Assembly: GCA_900557355.1 (NCBI GenBank)
Contig: USSR01000024.1
Location: 1-22,310 of the forward strand
Length of the DNA: 22,310 bases
DNA from: an uncultured Bacteroides sp.
GTDB taxonomy: Bacteria > Bacteroidota > Bacteroidia > Bacteroidales > Bacteroidaceae
Reading direction: 5' to 3'
The notes below the pieces were generated by a model. The model was not told the DNA's origin, ran no database searches, and saw nothing but the letters and a program-made list of their open reading frames with translations. Shown piece after piece: positions 1 to 7,420 of this stretch (its first letter is position 1; every line of letters starts with the position of its first letter). The translations under genes were made by a program, and so were the position numbers.

Positions 1-1
1 A

Positions 2-139
2 TTAAAAACGGTTATACGCGGGGAACAAACAAAGAATACGGATTTGGATCTGCTGAAAATAAAAGAATCAGGAAATAGTACTTATGAAATCTTTCTTCGT
101 GGTGGCGGACGTAAAGGAGAGATTGTGTTTACAAAATAA
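2..139 (+). CDS. 3' end of an unidentified gene (partial)
   Basis: An open frame runs from the window edge to a TAA at 137-139 and encodes 45 residues ending in GGGRKGEIVFTK. The other forward frame I checked, starting at base 1, stops at 76-78. The peptide alternates short hydrophobic and charged stretches like the last strands of a beta-rich domain, but I cannot assign a family from so little. It lies on the same strand as the pectin genes and is followed by a strong terminator-like hairpin, so it is probably the last gene of an upstream transcript. It could be another carbohydrate-active enzyme of the same locus; that is a guess from location only. Confidence 0.55.
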   Translation, partial: LKTVIRGEQTKNTDLDLLKIKESGNSTYEIFLRGGGRKGEIVFTK

Positions 140-200
140 TAGTCTACCGGATTGTTCATCCCGGAATAAATGATATAAGAAAAACTTAACTCTATTCGTA

Positions 201-235
201 GCGTGTCTTCTTTTATAAAGAGGATGCGCTTTTTT
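201..235 (+). terminator. Rho-independent terminator after the upstream gene
   Basis: Bases 201-213 can pair with 217-229 to form a 13-bp stem, with three G-U wobbles and a three-base loop at 214-216. Six T residues follow at 230-235. It lies 61 bases after the stop codon at 137-139 and upstream of the GH28 promoter, so it should separate the two transcripts. The pairing is read directly from the sequence; folding energy was not computed. Confidence 0.72.
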
Positions 236-343
236 GATACTGTAGAGAGCGTTTTATTTTAATTCGATATATGTACAAAAATAAGTCTGAATATGGAATA
301 TTGTATATAGATAAATAGTATTTGAATCCTTTGTATAGAACTC

Positions 344-407
344 CATAAGAAAATCAATATCTCCATATCTTTTGCTTTGGGGCAAATGGAAACATGCGGT
401 ACTTTTG
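344..407 (+). promoter_or_regulatory. Promoter and putative activator site for the GH28 gene
   Basis: TACTTTTG at 400-407 matches the Bacteroides -7 consensus TAnnTTTG. TTTG at 376-379, 20 bases upstream, matches the -33 element. Upstream block 344-368 matches the corresponding block before the next gene (1832-1856) at 21 of 25 bases, and block 394-407 matches 1882-1895 at 12 of 14, with no gaps. The DNA between the blocks is unrelated. Block A holds CATA at 344-347 and again at 364-367, a 20-bp period or about two helical turns. That placement just upstream of -33 would suit a dimeric activator such as a hybrid two-component system regulator, but no regulator gene is in the window. The implied leader before the ATG at 432 is only about 20 bases. 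Confidence 0.65.
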
Positions 408-431
408 CAAAAAAGTAACGAGATATAGAAA

Positions 432-1742
432 ATGATAAAGTCAGCATTTTTAATAGTAGCGACATGTTGCAGTCTGCAACTGTTTAGTCAGGAAAAATTT
501 CCCGATGGTAAAATTATACCGGATTGGTTTTACAAAAATGAAAAAACTGATATAAATGGATTAGGAAAGAGTTTCTTGATTACCGACTATGGAGTAGTGA
601 ATGATAGTACACTGTTACAGACAGAGAAAATTCAGGCTGTTATAGATTTGGCGTCTAATAATGGAGGCGGAGTCATTGTTATACCTGAAGGTACTTATCT
701 TAGTGGTGCGCTGTTCTTTAAGCCGGGAACACACTTGCATTTGGAAGAGAAAGCTATATTAAAAGGTAGTGACGATATTAGCAACTTTCCTGTAATAGAA
801 ACACGGATGGAGGGACAGAACCTAAAGTACTTTTCAGCTTTGATTAATGTTGATAAGGTAGATGGTTTCACCCTTTCCGGAAAAGGAAAAGTTGATGGAA
901 ACGGTGAACGATATTGGAAGTCATTCTGGTTGCGGAGGCGTGTTATTCCTAAATGTACTAATATGGATGAATTGCGTCCTCGTCTACTTCATATATCTCA
1001 TAGCAATAATGTACAAGTTTCAGATGTGCGACTTGTTAATTCTCCGTTTTGGACAACTCACATTTATAAGTGTGATAGCGTAAAACTTTTGAATTTGCAT
1101 ATCTTTTCACCTTCTTTTCCCGTAAAGGCTCCAAGTACGGATGCAATCGATATTGATGCGTGTAAAAATGTACTTGTCAAGGGATGCTATATGTCGGTTA
1201 ATGATGACGCAATTGCATTAAAAGGTGGCAAAGGACCATGGGCTGATCAAGATCCCGATAATGGTGGCAATTGTGATATTATCATTGAAGACTGTACTTT
1301 TGGATTCTGTCACGGAGTGCTGACTTGCGGTAGTGAATCGATATATAATCATAATATAATTCTTCGACGTTGCAATCTGGATCAGGCTAAACGCCTGTTG
1401 TGGTTGAAAATGCGTCCGGATACTCCCCAACAATATAAGTACATCCTCGTTGAAGACATAAAAGGAAATGTCCGCAATTGTATCTTTATTGCTCCTTGGA
1501 CACAGTTTTATGATTTGAAAGATCGCAAGGATATGCCAGTCTCGTATTCCAGCTATATTACAATGCGTAATATTCATCTGGATTGTGATTCCTTTTTTGC
1601 TGTAGAGAAATCAAAACAATATAAATTATCCAATTTCTGTTTTGACAATTTGACTATTACGGCTAAAAAAGATGTGAAGATAGATGAAGATATTATTGAT
1701 GCATTGGTTATGAGAAAGGTTGAGATAAATAAAGTGAATTAA
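432..1742 (+). CDS. GH28 polygalacturonase-like glycoside hydrolase, exported
   Basis: This 436-residue protein has a type I signal peptide ending near residue 20 with no lipobox, so it is probably periplasmic. It resembles GH28 enzymes, right-handed beta-helices that hydrolyse alpha-1,4-galacturonide or related pectic linkages by inversion. Visible family motifs are STDAIDID (from 235, for the usual NTDG), NDDAIALKGG (257-266, the paired catalytic Asp at 258-259), CHG (293-295, for GHG, with His294), and WLKMRP (324-329), where Lys326 matches the Lys of the RIK motif but the Arg is replaced by Trp. Retained acids and His argue for activity; the changed flanks suggest a non-standard substrate such as rhamnogalacturonan or decorated oligomers rather than plain polygalacturonate. 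It has its own promoter and stands apart from the next gene by 200 bases. The family call is firm; the exact specificity is not. Confidence 0.9.
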   Translation: MIKSAFLIVATCCSLQLFSQEKFPDGKIIPDWFYKNEKTDINGLGKSFLITDYGVVNDSTLLQTEKIQAVIDLASNNGGGVIVIPEGTYLSGALFFKPGTHLHLEEKAILKGSDDISNFPVIETRMEGQNLKYFSALINVDKVDGFTLSGKGKVDGNGERYWKSFWLRRRVIPKCTNMDELRPRLLHISHSNNVQVSDVRLVNSPFWTTHIYKCDSVKLLNLHIFSPSFPVKAPSTDAIDIDACKNVLVKGCYMSVNDDAIALKGGKGPWADQDPDNGGNCDIIIEDCTFGFCHGVLTCGSESIYNHNIILRRCNLDQAKRLLWLKMRPDTPQQYKYILVEDIKGNVRNCIFIAPWTQFYDLKDRKDMPVSYSSYITMRNIHLDCDSFFAVEKSKQYKLSNFCFDNLTITAKKDVKIDEDIIDALVMRKVEINKVN

Positions 1743-1764
1743 AAAAGAATGGTAGAAAGACTGG

Positions 1765-1794
1765 AAAATCGTACATAGCCTGTAAAATCGTACA
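1765..1794. repeat. Two direct copies of an 11-bp sequence upstream of the esterase/GH105 gene
   Basis: AAAATCGTACA occurs at 1765-1775 and again at 1784-1794, a 19-bp period. A further GTACA lies at 1815-1819, and GTACAAAA also occurs upstream of the GH28 gene at 273-280. The repeats sit 93-123 bases upstream of the putative -7 box at 1888-1895, outside the conserved promoter blocks. They could be an extra regulator site or chance in AT-rich DNA. I see no clear intrinsic terminator between the GH28 stop codon and the next promoter. Confidence 0.45.
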
Positions 1795-1831
1795 AAATAG
1801 GCGTGTGATGGGCTGTACACATATGAATTTA

Positions 1832-1895
1832 CATAAGAAAGTCGAATTCTCCATATTCCTTTTCTTTAACTCTACCATGTAATGCGGTATCTTTG
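1832..1895 (+). promoter_or_regulatory. Promoter and putative activator site for the esterase/GH105 gene
   Basis: TATCTTTG at 1888-1895 matches the Bacteroides -7 consensus exactly, with TTTA at 1865-1868, 19 bases upstream, as a near match to the -33 TTTG. Block 1832-1856 repeats the block upstream of the GH28 gene, including CATAAGAAA and TCTCCATAT with CATA spaced 20 bp apart. The distance from this block to the -7 box is the same in both promoters. The initiation region ATGCGGTA at 1882-1889 is also shared. The leader would be about 40 bases. No comparable site was found before the later genes, so this promoter may drive transcription far downstream. Confidence 0.67.
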
Positions 1896-1942
1896 ACATG
1901 TGCTTATTCAGTAAAATATTGAATCTAAAACTATAAAATACA

Positions 1943-4474
1943 ATGAAATTCTGTAGAATTATTTTTTGTCTGTGGTTATTGGTCTGTTTCTTTCCAATAG
2001 GTATTCATGCAGATATACAACTTCCCTCTATATTATCAGATAATATGGTACTTCAGCAAAATGCGAAAGTACGTTTTTGGGGAAAAGCACGTCCCGGAGA
2101 AAAGATTTTGGTAAAGACTTCATGGGATCATAAGAAATACAAGGTGACTGCTTTAGCAAACGGTCATTGGGAACTGATGATACAAACACCGGCTGCTACT
2201 TCCGGACAATCTGTAATGTTGAAAGGTGATAATAAGATCCGGATCAATAATATATTAATAGGTGAAGTTTGGCTTTGTACGGGACAGTCAAATATGGAAT
2301 TTCCCGTAGCCCGTAATCCGCAAGTGAAATGGAAAACAGGAATGTTGAATGAAGCGGAAGAAATGAAAGATGCTGATTTCCCGGAAATCCGCCTGTTTCA
2401 TGTAGAGCATCAACTGGCACCTGATGATGAAAAAGAAGATTGCGTTGGAAAGTGGGTGGTTTGTAATCCGGAGAATCTGAAAGACTTTTCTGCTGTAGGA
2501 TTTGTCTTTGGACGTAAATTGTATAAAGAATTGAGTACACCGGTTGGATTAATTCAGTCTACTTGGGGAGGAACACATGCTGAATCTTGGACAAGTATGA
2601 AAGTGATGGAAAACAATCCGCTGTATGCTGATGTCTTAAAACAATATTCAAAAGAAAAGGTGAGTAGGGAAAAAGATAAGTGTAAGGTTCCGGCTACTTT
2701 GTGGAATGGCATGATTGCTCCTATGGTAGGGTACACTGTAAAAGGAGATATCTGGTATCAGGGAGAATCCAACTCTGTTCGTTATGAGAAATATCAGGAA
2801 GTATTTACTAACCTGATTAATAGTTGGCGGAAAGAATGGAATCAGCCGGATATGCCTTTCTATTTCGTACAGATTGCACCACATTACAAGCAACCGGCAG
2901 GTATTCGTGAAGCACAATTAAAAACATGGTTAAGTGGACTTGAAAATATTGGTATGGCAGTAGTGACGGATGCAGCCGATTCTACCGACATACATCCACG
3001 AAATAAAGTTGCACCGGGCGAACGGCTGGCAGCTTGGGCATTAGCAAAGCAATATGGTAAAAAGATTGTTTATTCAGGACCTCTCTACAAATCAATGAAA
3101 GTGAATGGGAGAGAAATTACATTAGATTTTGCATTTGCGGAAGGTGGCCTGCAGACACCCGGCAATGAACCGGTAAAAGGATTTTTTATTGCCGGCAATG
3201 ATGCGCGGTTTTATCCGGCTGATGCTGTGATTAATGGAAGTTCGATAACACTTTCTTCAACTTATGTCTCTGCACCTGTAGCTGTACGCTACGGTTATGG
3301 GACTTTCTTTAGAGTGAATCTGTTTAATAAAGCTGGACTTCCGGCAGTTCCTTTCCGTACGGATACTTTTGCTCCCGACACTTATTATCGTCTGTTTGCC
3401 GATTCGGAAATTCGTCGTTTCCCGGAAGCGTGGCAACTGGATCATGGAAAACGCCTGTATTTTGGTTATGCGCAAGGAGTAGGTTGTTGTGCGATGTTAC
3501 AAGTTTGGAAGAAAACAGGAGACCGTAGGTACTTTGATTATGTAGAGGCATGGGCTGATTCTTTGGTAGACGACAAAGGAGAGATTCATTTATATAAGAA
3601 AGAAACCTATAATCTGGATTATATAAATTCCGGAAAAGTTCTGTTTGATTTGTACAAGGAAACCAAAAAGGAGAAATATAAATTGGCTATCGAGAATTTG
3701 ATAGATCAGCTAAAAAAGCAACCTCGTACAACAGATGGAGGTTTCTGGCATAAGAAAATATACCCTAATCAGATGTGGTTGGATGGATTGTATATGGCTT
3801 CTCCTTTTATGGCTAGATATGGAGCTGAATTTAATCGTCCGGAATGGATTGATGAGGCTGTTAAACAGTTCACTCTCTGCCATCAGCATACATACGATAC
3901 CAAGACGGGACTTTATTATCATGCATGGAATGAGGACCGGAGCCAGCGCTGGGCTGATCCGGAAACTGGCCATTCTCCTAATTTCTGGGGACGTAGTATT
4001 GGTTGGTGGTTTATGGCTTTGGTAGATGCTTTGGAATATATTCCCCAAGATCATTCAGGCTATGCTGATATGATTAAATGGACGAAGGAATTAGCGGAGA
4101 CTCTTTCAAAATACCAAGATAAAAATGGCTTATGGTATCAGGTGATTGATCAACCTTCACGTACCGGTAATTTCCCGGAAGCTTCTGTTACGACACAATG
4201 TATGTATGCTTATATGAAAGCAGTGAATAAAGGATATATTGATAGTCAGTATCGTGCCATTGCAGAAAAGGCCTTTAAAGGTCTGTGTGATAAACTACTA
4301 ATCTCAAATTCGGACGGAACATTGACATTGACAAAATGTTGCCAAGTGGGTGGATTAGGTGGTAAGCCTTACCGTGACGGTAGTTTCGAGTATTATATAG
4401 GAGAGAAAATGAGAGATAATGATGCTAAAGCAACAGGCCCTTTCATTATGGGATGTATTGAACTGAACAAATAA
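1943..4474 (+). CDS. Bifunctional SGNH acetylesterase - GH105 unsaturated uronyl hydrolase
   Basis: This 843-residue exported protein has a type I signal peptide ending near residue 23, no lipobox, and two catalytic domains. Residues about 24-473 look like the sialate O-acetylesterase-type SGNH family: GQSNM with the nucleophile Ser116, a STWGGTHAESW block, WYQGESN, and DIH at 349-351 supplying Asp and His. The family's usual C-terminal PFRTDTF marks the domain end. Residues about 475-843 form an alpha/alpha-barrel GH105 domain: MWLDGLYMASPF with likely catalytic Asp614, WGRSIGW at 682-688, and a final NDAKATGPF. GH105 enzymes remove the 4,5-unsaturated uronate left at oligosaccharide ends by pectin lyases, via hydration of the double bond. 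The esterase half probably deacetylates the same oligosaccharides. Periplasmic location is inferred. Both active sites look complete. The next gene starts 70 bases on with no clear terminator. Confidence 0.93.
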   Translation: MKFCRIIFCLWLLVCFFPIGIHADIQLPSILSDNMVLQQNAKVRFWGKARPGEKILVKTSWDHKKYKVTALANGHWELMIQTPAATSGQSVMLKGDNKIRINNILIGEVWLCTGQSNMEFPVARNPQVKWKTGMLNEAEEMKDADFPEIRLFHVEHQLAPDDEKEDCVGKWVVCNPENLKDFSAVGFVFGRKLYKELSTPVGLIQSTWGGTHAESWTSMKVMENNPLYADVLKQYSKEKVSREKDKCKVPATLWNGMIAPMVGYTVKGDIWYQGESNSVRYEKYQEVFTNLINSWRKEWNQPDMPFYFVQIAPHYKQPAGIREAQLKTWLSGLENIGMAVVTDAADSTDIHPRNKVAPGERLAAWALAKQYGKKIVYSGPLYKSMKVNGREITLDFAFAEGGLQTPGNEPVKGFFIAGNDARFYPADAVINGSSITLSSTYVSAPVAVRYGYGTFFRVNLFNKAGLPAVPFRTDTFAPDTYYRLFADSEIRRFPEAWQLDHGKRLYFGYAQGVGCCAMLQVWKKTGDRRYFDYVEAWADSLVDDKGEIHLYKKETYNLDYINSGKVLFDLYKETKKEKYKLAIENLIDQLKKQPRTTDGGFWHKKIYPNQMWLDGLYMASPFMARYGAEFNRPEWIDEAVKQFTLCHQHTYDTKTGLYYHAWNEDRSQRWADPETGHSPNFWGRSIGWWFMALVDALEYIPQDHSGYADMIKWTKELAETLSKYQDKNGLWYQVIDQPSRTGNFPEASVTTQCMYAYMKAVNKGYIDSQYRAIAEKAFKGLCDKLLISNSDGTLTLTKCCQVGGLGGKPYRDGSFEYYIGEKMRDNDAKATGPFIMGCIELNK

Positions 4475-4544
4475 TATAGAAGATAGAAATAATAAGAGAT
4501 TTTCGACTATTGTTTCAATTAATGAACTAATAAAATGTAATACC

Positions 4545-5664
4545 ATGAAAAAAGAACAAATTATCAAATCGATGTTATTTTTAATTATTCCTTTGTTTGC
4601 TATCTCATGTGATGGTAATGGTTTTATGGAATATGAAGAGACTGCATTGATGCAAAGAGATGCGCAGCAAGGACTGTTAAGTGATGGGGCAAGTGATAAT
4701 ATATGTATGGTTAATCTGAACTTATTCACAAAACCTTATTTTGATTATCAGTATAATACAGGTAAACATGTGGATGAATGCTTTGTATATATTGATAATC
4801 AGGAGGATTTAACAGGGCGTCTTTCTTTACGTGGCGATGAAAATGTGAAATCTAATATTCCAATATCTTTTGGGAAACATCAAATTAAGTTGGATATACA
4901 AATTGATGGTGGAAAATCATACACGTACCCATTTGAGAGATGCAATGCGTTGGTCACTTTAAAGACAAAGGGTTCAAGTATTGTACTTTTCAATGATGTC
5001 GTTTCTCAAGAGAAAGGAGGATCTATAACAAATGCTTCTTTTGAAGTTAAATTTGATGTAGATTTTCCTTATGCTGAAAGCAATGACTACGTACTAGATA
5101 TTACATTAGGATTTTATGATGAAACATATGATTAACGGCTCTTCTGGTCCTTATGTAAACGGAAACGTTAGTGTGTATACTTATTATCAATGGACAGACA
5201 TTACATCGGCACAAACTGTTTATTGTGACTTTATTCTTGGAGTTAGATACAATTCTACTCAAAAAGAGTATTGGTATAGTAAAGATTTTGAGCAAAATCT
5301 TTTTATTGATAAGAATGGAATGCTTGTTAATAATGTAAATTGGCTTGATAAAACAGTTAGATTACCAGATGGTGATGATATTGGTTATAAATTATTTCTG
5401 TTAACGGAAATTTGGGCCAAACTATACTCTAGTATTGGCGTTATGTCTGGCGAAACGGAAGTTTCATGGTATTCAGTTTATTATAGAAACAAAGAAAATG
5501 ACGGAGAATATTCAGAATGGTATCCGGCTGACGAATTAGATACTTCCCTAGCATGGGTAGATGCTACCATTGATTTTTATTCAAATCTGGAGATTGTATG
5601 TTTTAAAACTAAAGAAATTCAAGATGCTTATGCATCTCAATGGGGCATTGTACCTTATAACTAA
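4545..5664 (+). pseudogene. Unrecognised lipoprotein gene interrupted by a frameshift
   Basis: The gene opens with a lipoprotein signal (lipobox near FAIS-Cys22, then acidic residues), consistent with a surface lipoprotein. The first frame stops at 5133-5135 after 196 residues; a second frame one base later stays open to 5664. The second frame is closed upstream by TAG at 5107-5109, so the shift lies between about 5110 and 5135. Dropping one base, for example a T at 5130-5131 or in the T run at 5112-5115, gives a continuous 372-residue protein. The sequence is beta-rich with many aromatics and charged residues, but I recognise no family. Its place between the esterase/GH105 and PL1 genes suggests a pectin-binding or accessory lipoprotein; that is inference. 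The downstream ATG at 5116 has no export signal and is unlikely to be an independent gene. Confidence 0.66.
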
Positions 5665-5840
5665 AAAGTCTTGATTTTTTATAAAAAGGTATGGGGCCGT
5701 ATTATAGCTGAAAGATGATAAATTTCATCTAATAATTTTTGGGGGAGGAAATATTAATTCAAAATTGTGAAACAACGTAATTTTAGTGTAATCATTAAAT
5801 AAAAATATTGATGGTAGTTTATTATTTAATTTAATTATAT
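5665..5840. other. AT-rich spacer before the pectate lyase gene
   Basis: This 176-base spacer contains a weak hairpin, AGATGA at 5713-5718 pairing with TCATCT at 5725-5730, followed by a short T run at 5736-5740. It might act as a weak terminator. The rest is very AT-rich. I found no convincing TAnnTTTG promoter and no copy of the block seen at 344-368, so how the pectate lyase gene is transcribed is unclear. Confidence 0.35.
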
Positions 5841-7406
5841 ATGAAAAATATTACATTATTAAAAGCAAAAGTAGGAATATTGGCAGTTTCCTGTCTTTCC
5901 ATTACTACTTTGTTTGCATGTGTTGATAAGGATGCTAGAAGTGATTTGAGTCCCAATTTGCCAACAGATCAAGCGCAAAATGGGGATTTTGGTGATCAAG
6001 GGGGAGGTTCGGATCAGGGGCTTAATTTCCCGGTTTTTGATGATGGAGTACTTGCTTTTCCTGGTGCGGAAGGATATGGGAAAAATGTAACAGGTGCTCG
6101 TGCAGGTGAGGGACGGGAAATTTATCATGTGACTAATTTGAATGATGCGGGTCCTGGATCTTTTCGTGATGCAGTAAGCAAACCTTGGCGCATTATTGTC
6201 TTTGATGTATCTGGTGTTATAAAATTGAGTAGCAATCCTATTGTTTTGAAAAGTAATCAGACAATTTTAGGACATACTGCTCCAGGTGATGGGATTGTTC
6301 TTTATAATGGACGTGTTTCTGCTTCAGGTGCACAGAACTTGATTGTTCGTTACTTGCGTATACGTATGGGAGCTGCATATCCTTCGGAACTGGATGCTTG
6401 CGGAGTAGCTAATGGAGCAGATATGATATTCGACCATTGCTCTATGACTTGGGGAAGAGATGAATGTTTTTCTATCAATCCTGATGGTAAGGGAACTGCC
6501 CCAAAGAATATAACAATACAAAATTCTATAATCGGGCAGGGTTTGCAGAATCACTCGTGTGGTGGCTTAATGCAAACTGATATATCGAATGGGTGTACAA
6601 TCTTCCGCAATTTATATATTGACAATAAAACTCGAAATCCGAAAGTTAAAGGATTAAACCAGTTTGTTAACAACGTTGTGTATAATTGGGGAAGTGGAGC
6701 TGCTTATAATATGGGTGGTGATTCTTCAGGTAAATCGGAAACAACTATTGAAAATAACTATTTTATAGTTGGTCCCTGTAATAATTGGCAAAATGTGGAA
6801 ATTGCACCTAAAGTATATGAGGCGCAACAGGTACCAATGAATCCTGCAAGACCATTTACTGGTGGTAACAGTGATTTTAGAAGTTATTGTAAAGGTAACT
6901 ATTATGACTATGACAAGGATGGAGCATTGAATGGAATAGAGATAACAGAAGTGAATTGGTCACAATATTGTAGTGGCTCTCCTACACTTCTTGAAGCTCG
7001 TTCTGATCTACATCCAATTATACGCAGTCAGAAAAGTGCACAGGAAGCTTATGAATGGGTAGTTGAAAAAGTGGGTGCTTATCTTCCGGTACGTGATGAA
7101 GTAGATAAATACTTGATAGATGAACTTACTTCGTTGGGAGGAAAAGGAACGATTATTCAAGATGAACGTAAAACAGAACAATTTCCGTTGGGAGGTCCTG
7201 GTACAATAAATGCTGCACAGAAACCTCTGGATTCAGATAATGATGGGATGCCGGATGCTTTCGAAGATGCATGGGGACTGGACAAATATGATCCGACAGA
7301 TGCGGTAAAAGAGGCTAAAAATGGCTATTTGAATATAGAAAATTATGCCCTTTCGTTGGAATATCCTGATGAATATGAGTATGAACTTAATAAGAATAAA
7401 CAATAA
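5841..7406 (+). CDS. PL1 pectate lyase, lipid-anchored
   Basis: This 521-residue lipoprotein (lipobox LFA-Cys27, then acidic residues) has a Gly/Asp/Gln-rich linker (about 28-60) that could hold the enzyme away from the membrane. The catalytic part is a PL1-type parallel beta-helix: it begins FPGAEGYGKNVTGARAGEG, continues with FDHCSMTWGRDE (197-208, acidic residues of the calcium site), and TRNPKVKG with Arg265, the likely catalytic base region. PL1 enzymes cleave alpha-1,4-galacturonan by calcium-dependent beta-elimination, giving unsaturated ends. A C-terminal DSDNDGMPD segment (464-472) resembles calcium-binding thrombospondin-type-3/EF-hand-like repeats common at the end of Bacteroidota lyases. 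It is probably the surface enzyme that starts degradation; its products are substrates for the GH105 domain encoded upstream. The next gene begins 14 bases later. PL1 membership is strong; preference for methylated or unmethylated pectin cannot be read here. Confidence 0.92.
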   Translation: MKNITLLKAKVGILAVSCLSITTLFACVDKDARSDLSPNLPTDQAQNGDFGDQGGGSDQGLNFPVFDDGVLAFPGAEGYGKNVTGARAGEGREIYHVTNLNDAGPGSFRDAVSKPWRIIVFDVSGVIKLSSNPIVLKSNQTILGHTAPGDGIVLYNGRVSASGAQNLIVRYLRIRMGAAYPSELDACGVANGADMIFDHCSMTWGRDECFSINPDGKGTAPKNITIQNSIIGQGLQNHSCGGLMQTDISNGCTIFRNLYIDNKTRNPKVKGLNQFVNNVVYNWGSGAAYNMGGDSSGKSETTIENNYFIVGPCNNWQNVEIAPKVYEAQQVPMNPARPFTGGNSDFRSYCKGNYYDYDKDGALNGIEITEVNWSQYCSGSPTLLEARSDLHPIIRSQKSAQEAYEWVVEKVGAYLPVRDEVDKYLIDELTSLGGKGTIIQDERKTEQFPLGGPGTINAAQKPLDSDNDGMPDAFEDAWGLDKYDPTDAVKEAKNGYLNIENYALSLEYPDEYEYELNKNKQ

Positions 7407-7420
7407 TCAATTTGTGTAAT

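Noticed and set aside
259..465. Small reverse-strand gene over the GH28 promoter
   Set aside because: It covers the conserved promoter blocks, has no recognisable protein features and no promoter of its own.
5116..5664. Separate gene starting at ATG 5116
   Set aside because: It overlaps the previous frame, has no export signal, and continues the upstream protein when one base is removed, so it is better read as the second half of a broken gene.
5713..5740. Intrinsic terminator before the pectate lyase gene
   Set aside because: The stem is only six AT-rich pairs and the T run is separated from it, so I keep it only as a weak possibility.
5733..5741. Promoter -7 element TAATTTTTG before the pectate lyase gene
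   Set aside because: The spacing inside the element is one base too long and there is no TTTG about 20 bases upstream.
5740..5750. Strong ribosome binding site in the G-rich GGGGGAGGAAA
   Set aside because: No start codon with a meaningful reading frame follows at a suitable distance, and Bacteroides rarely uses strong sites of this kind.
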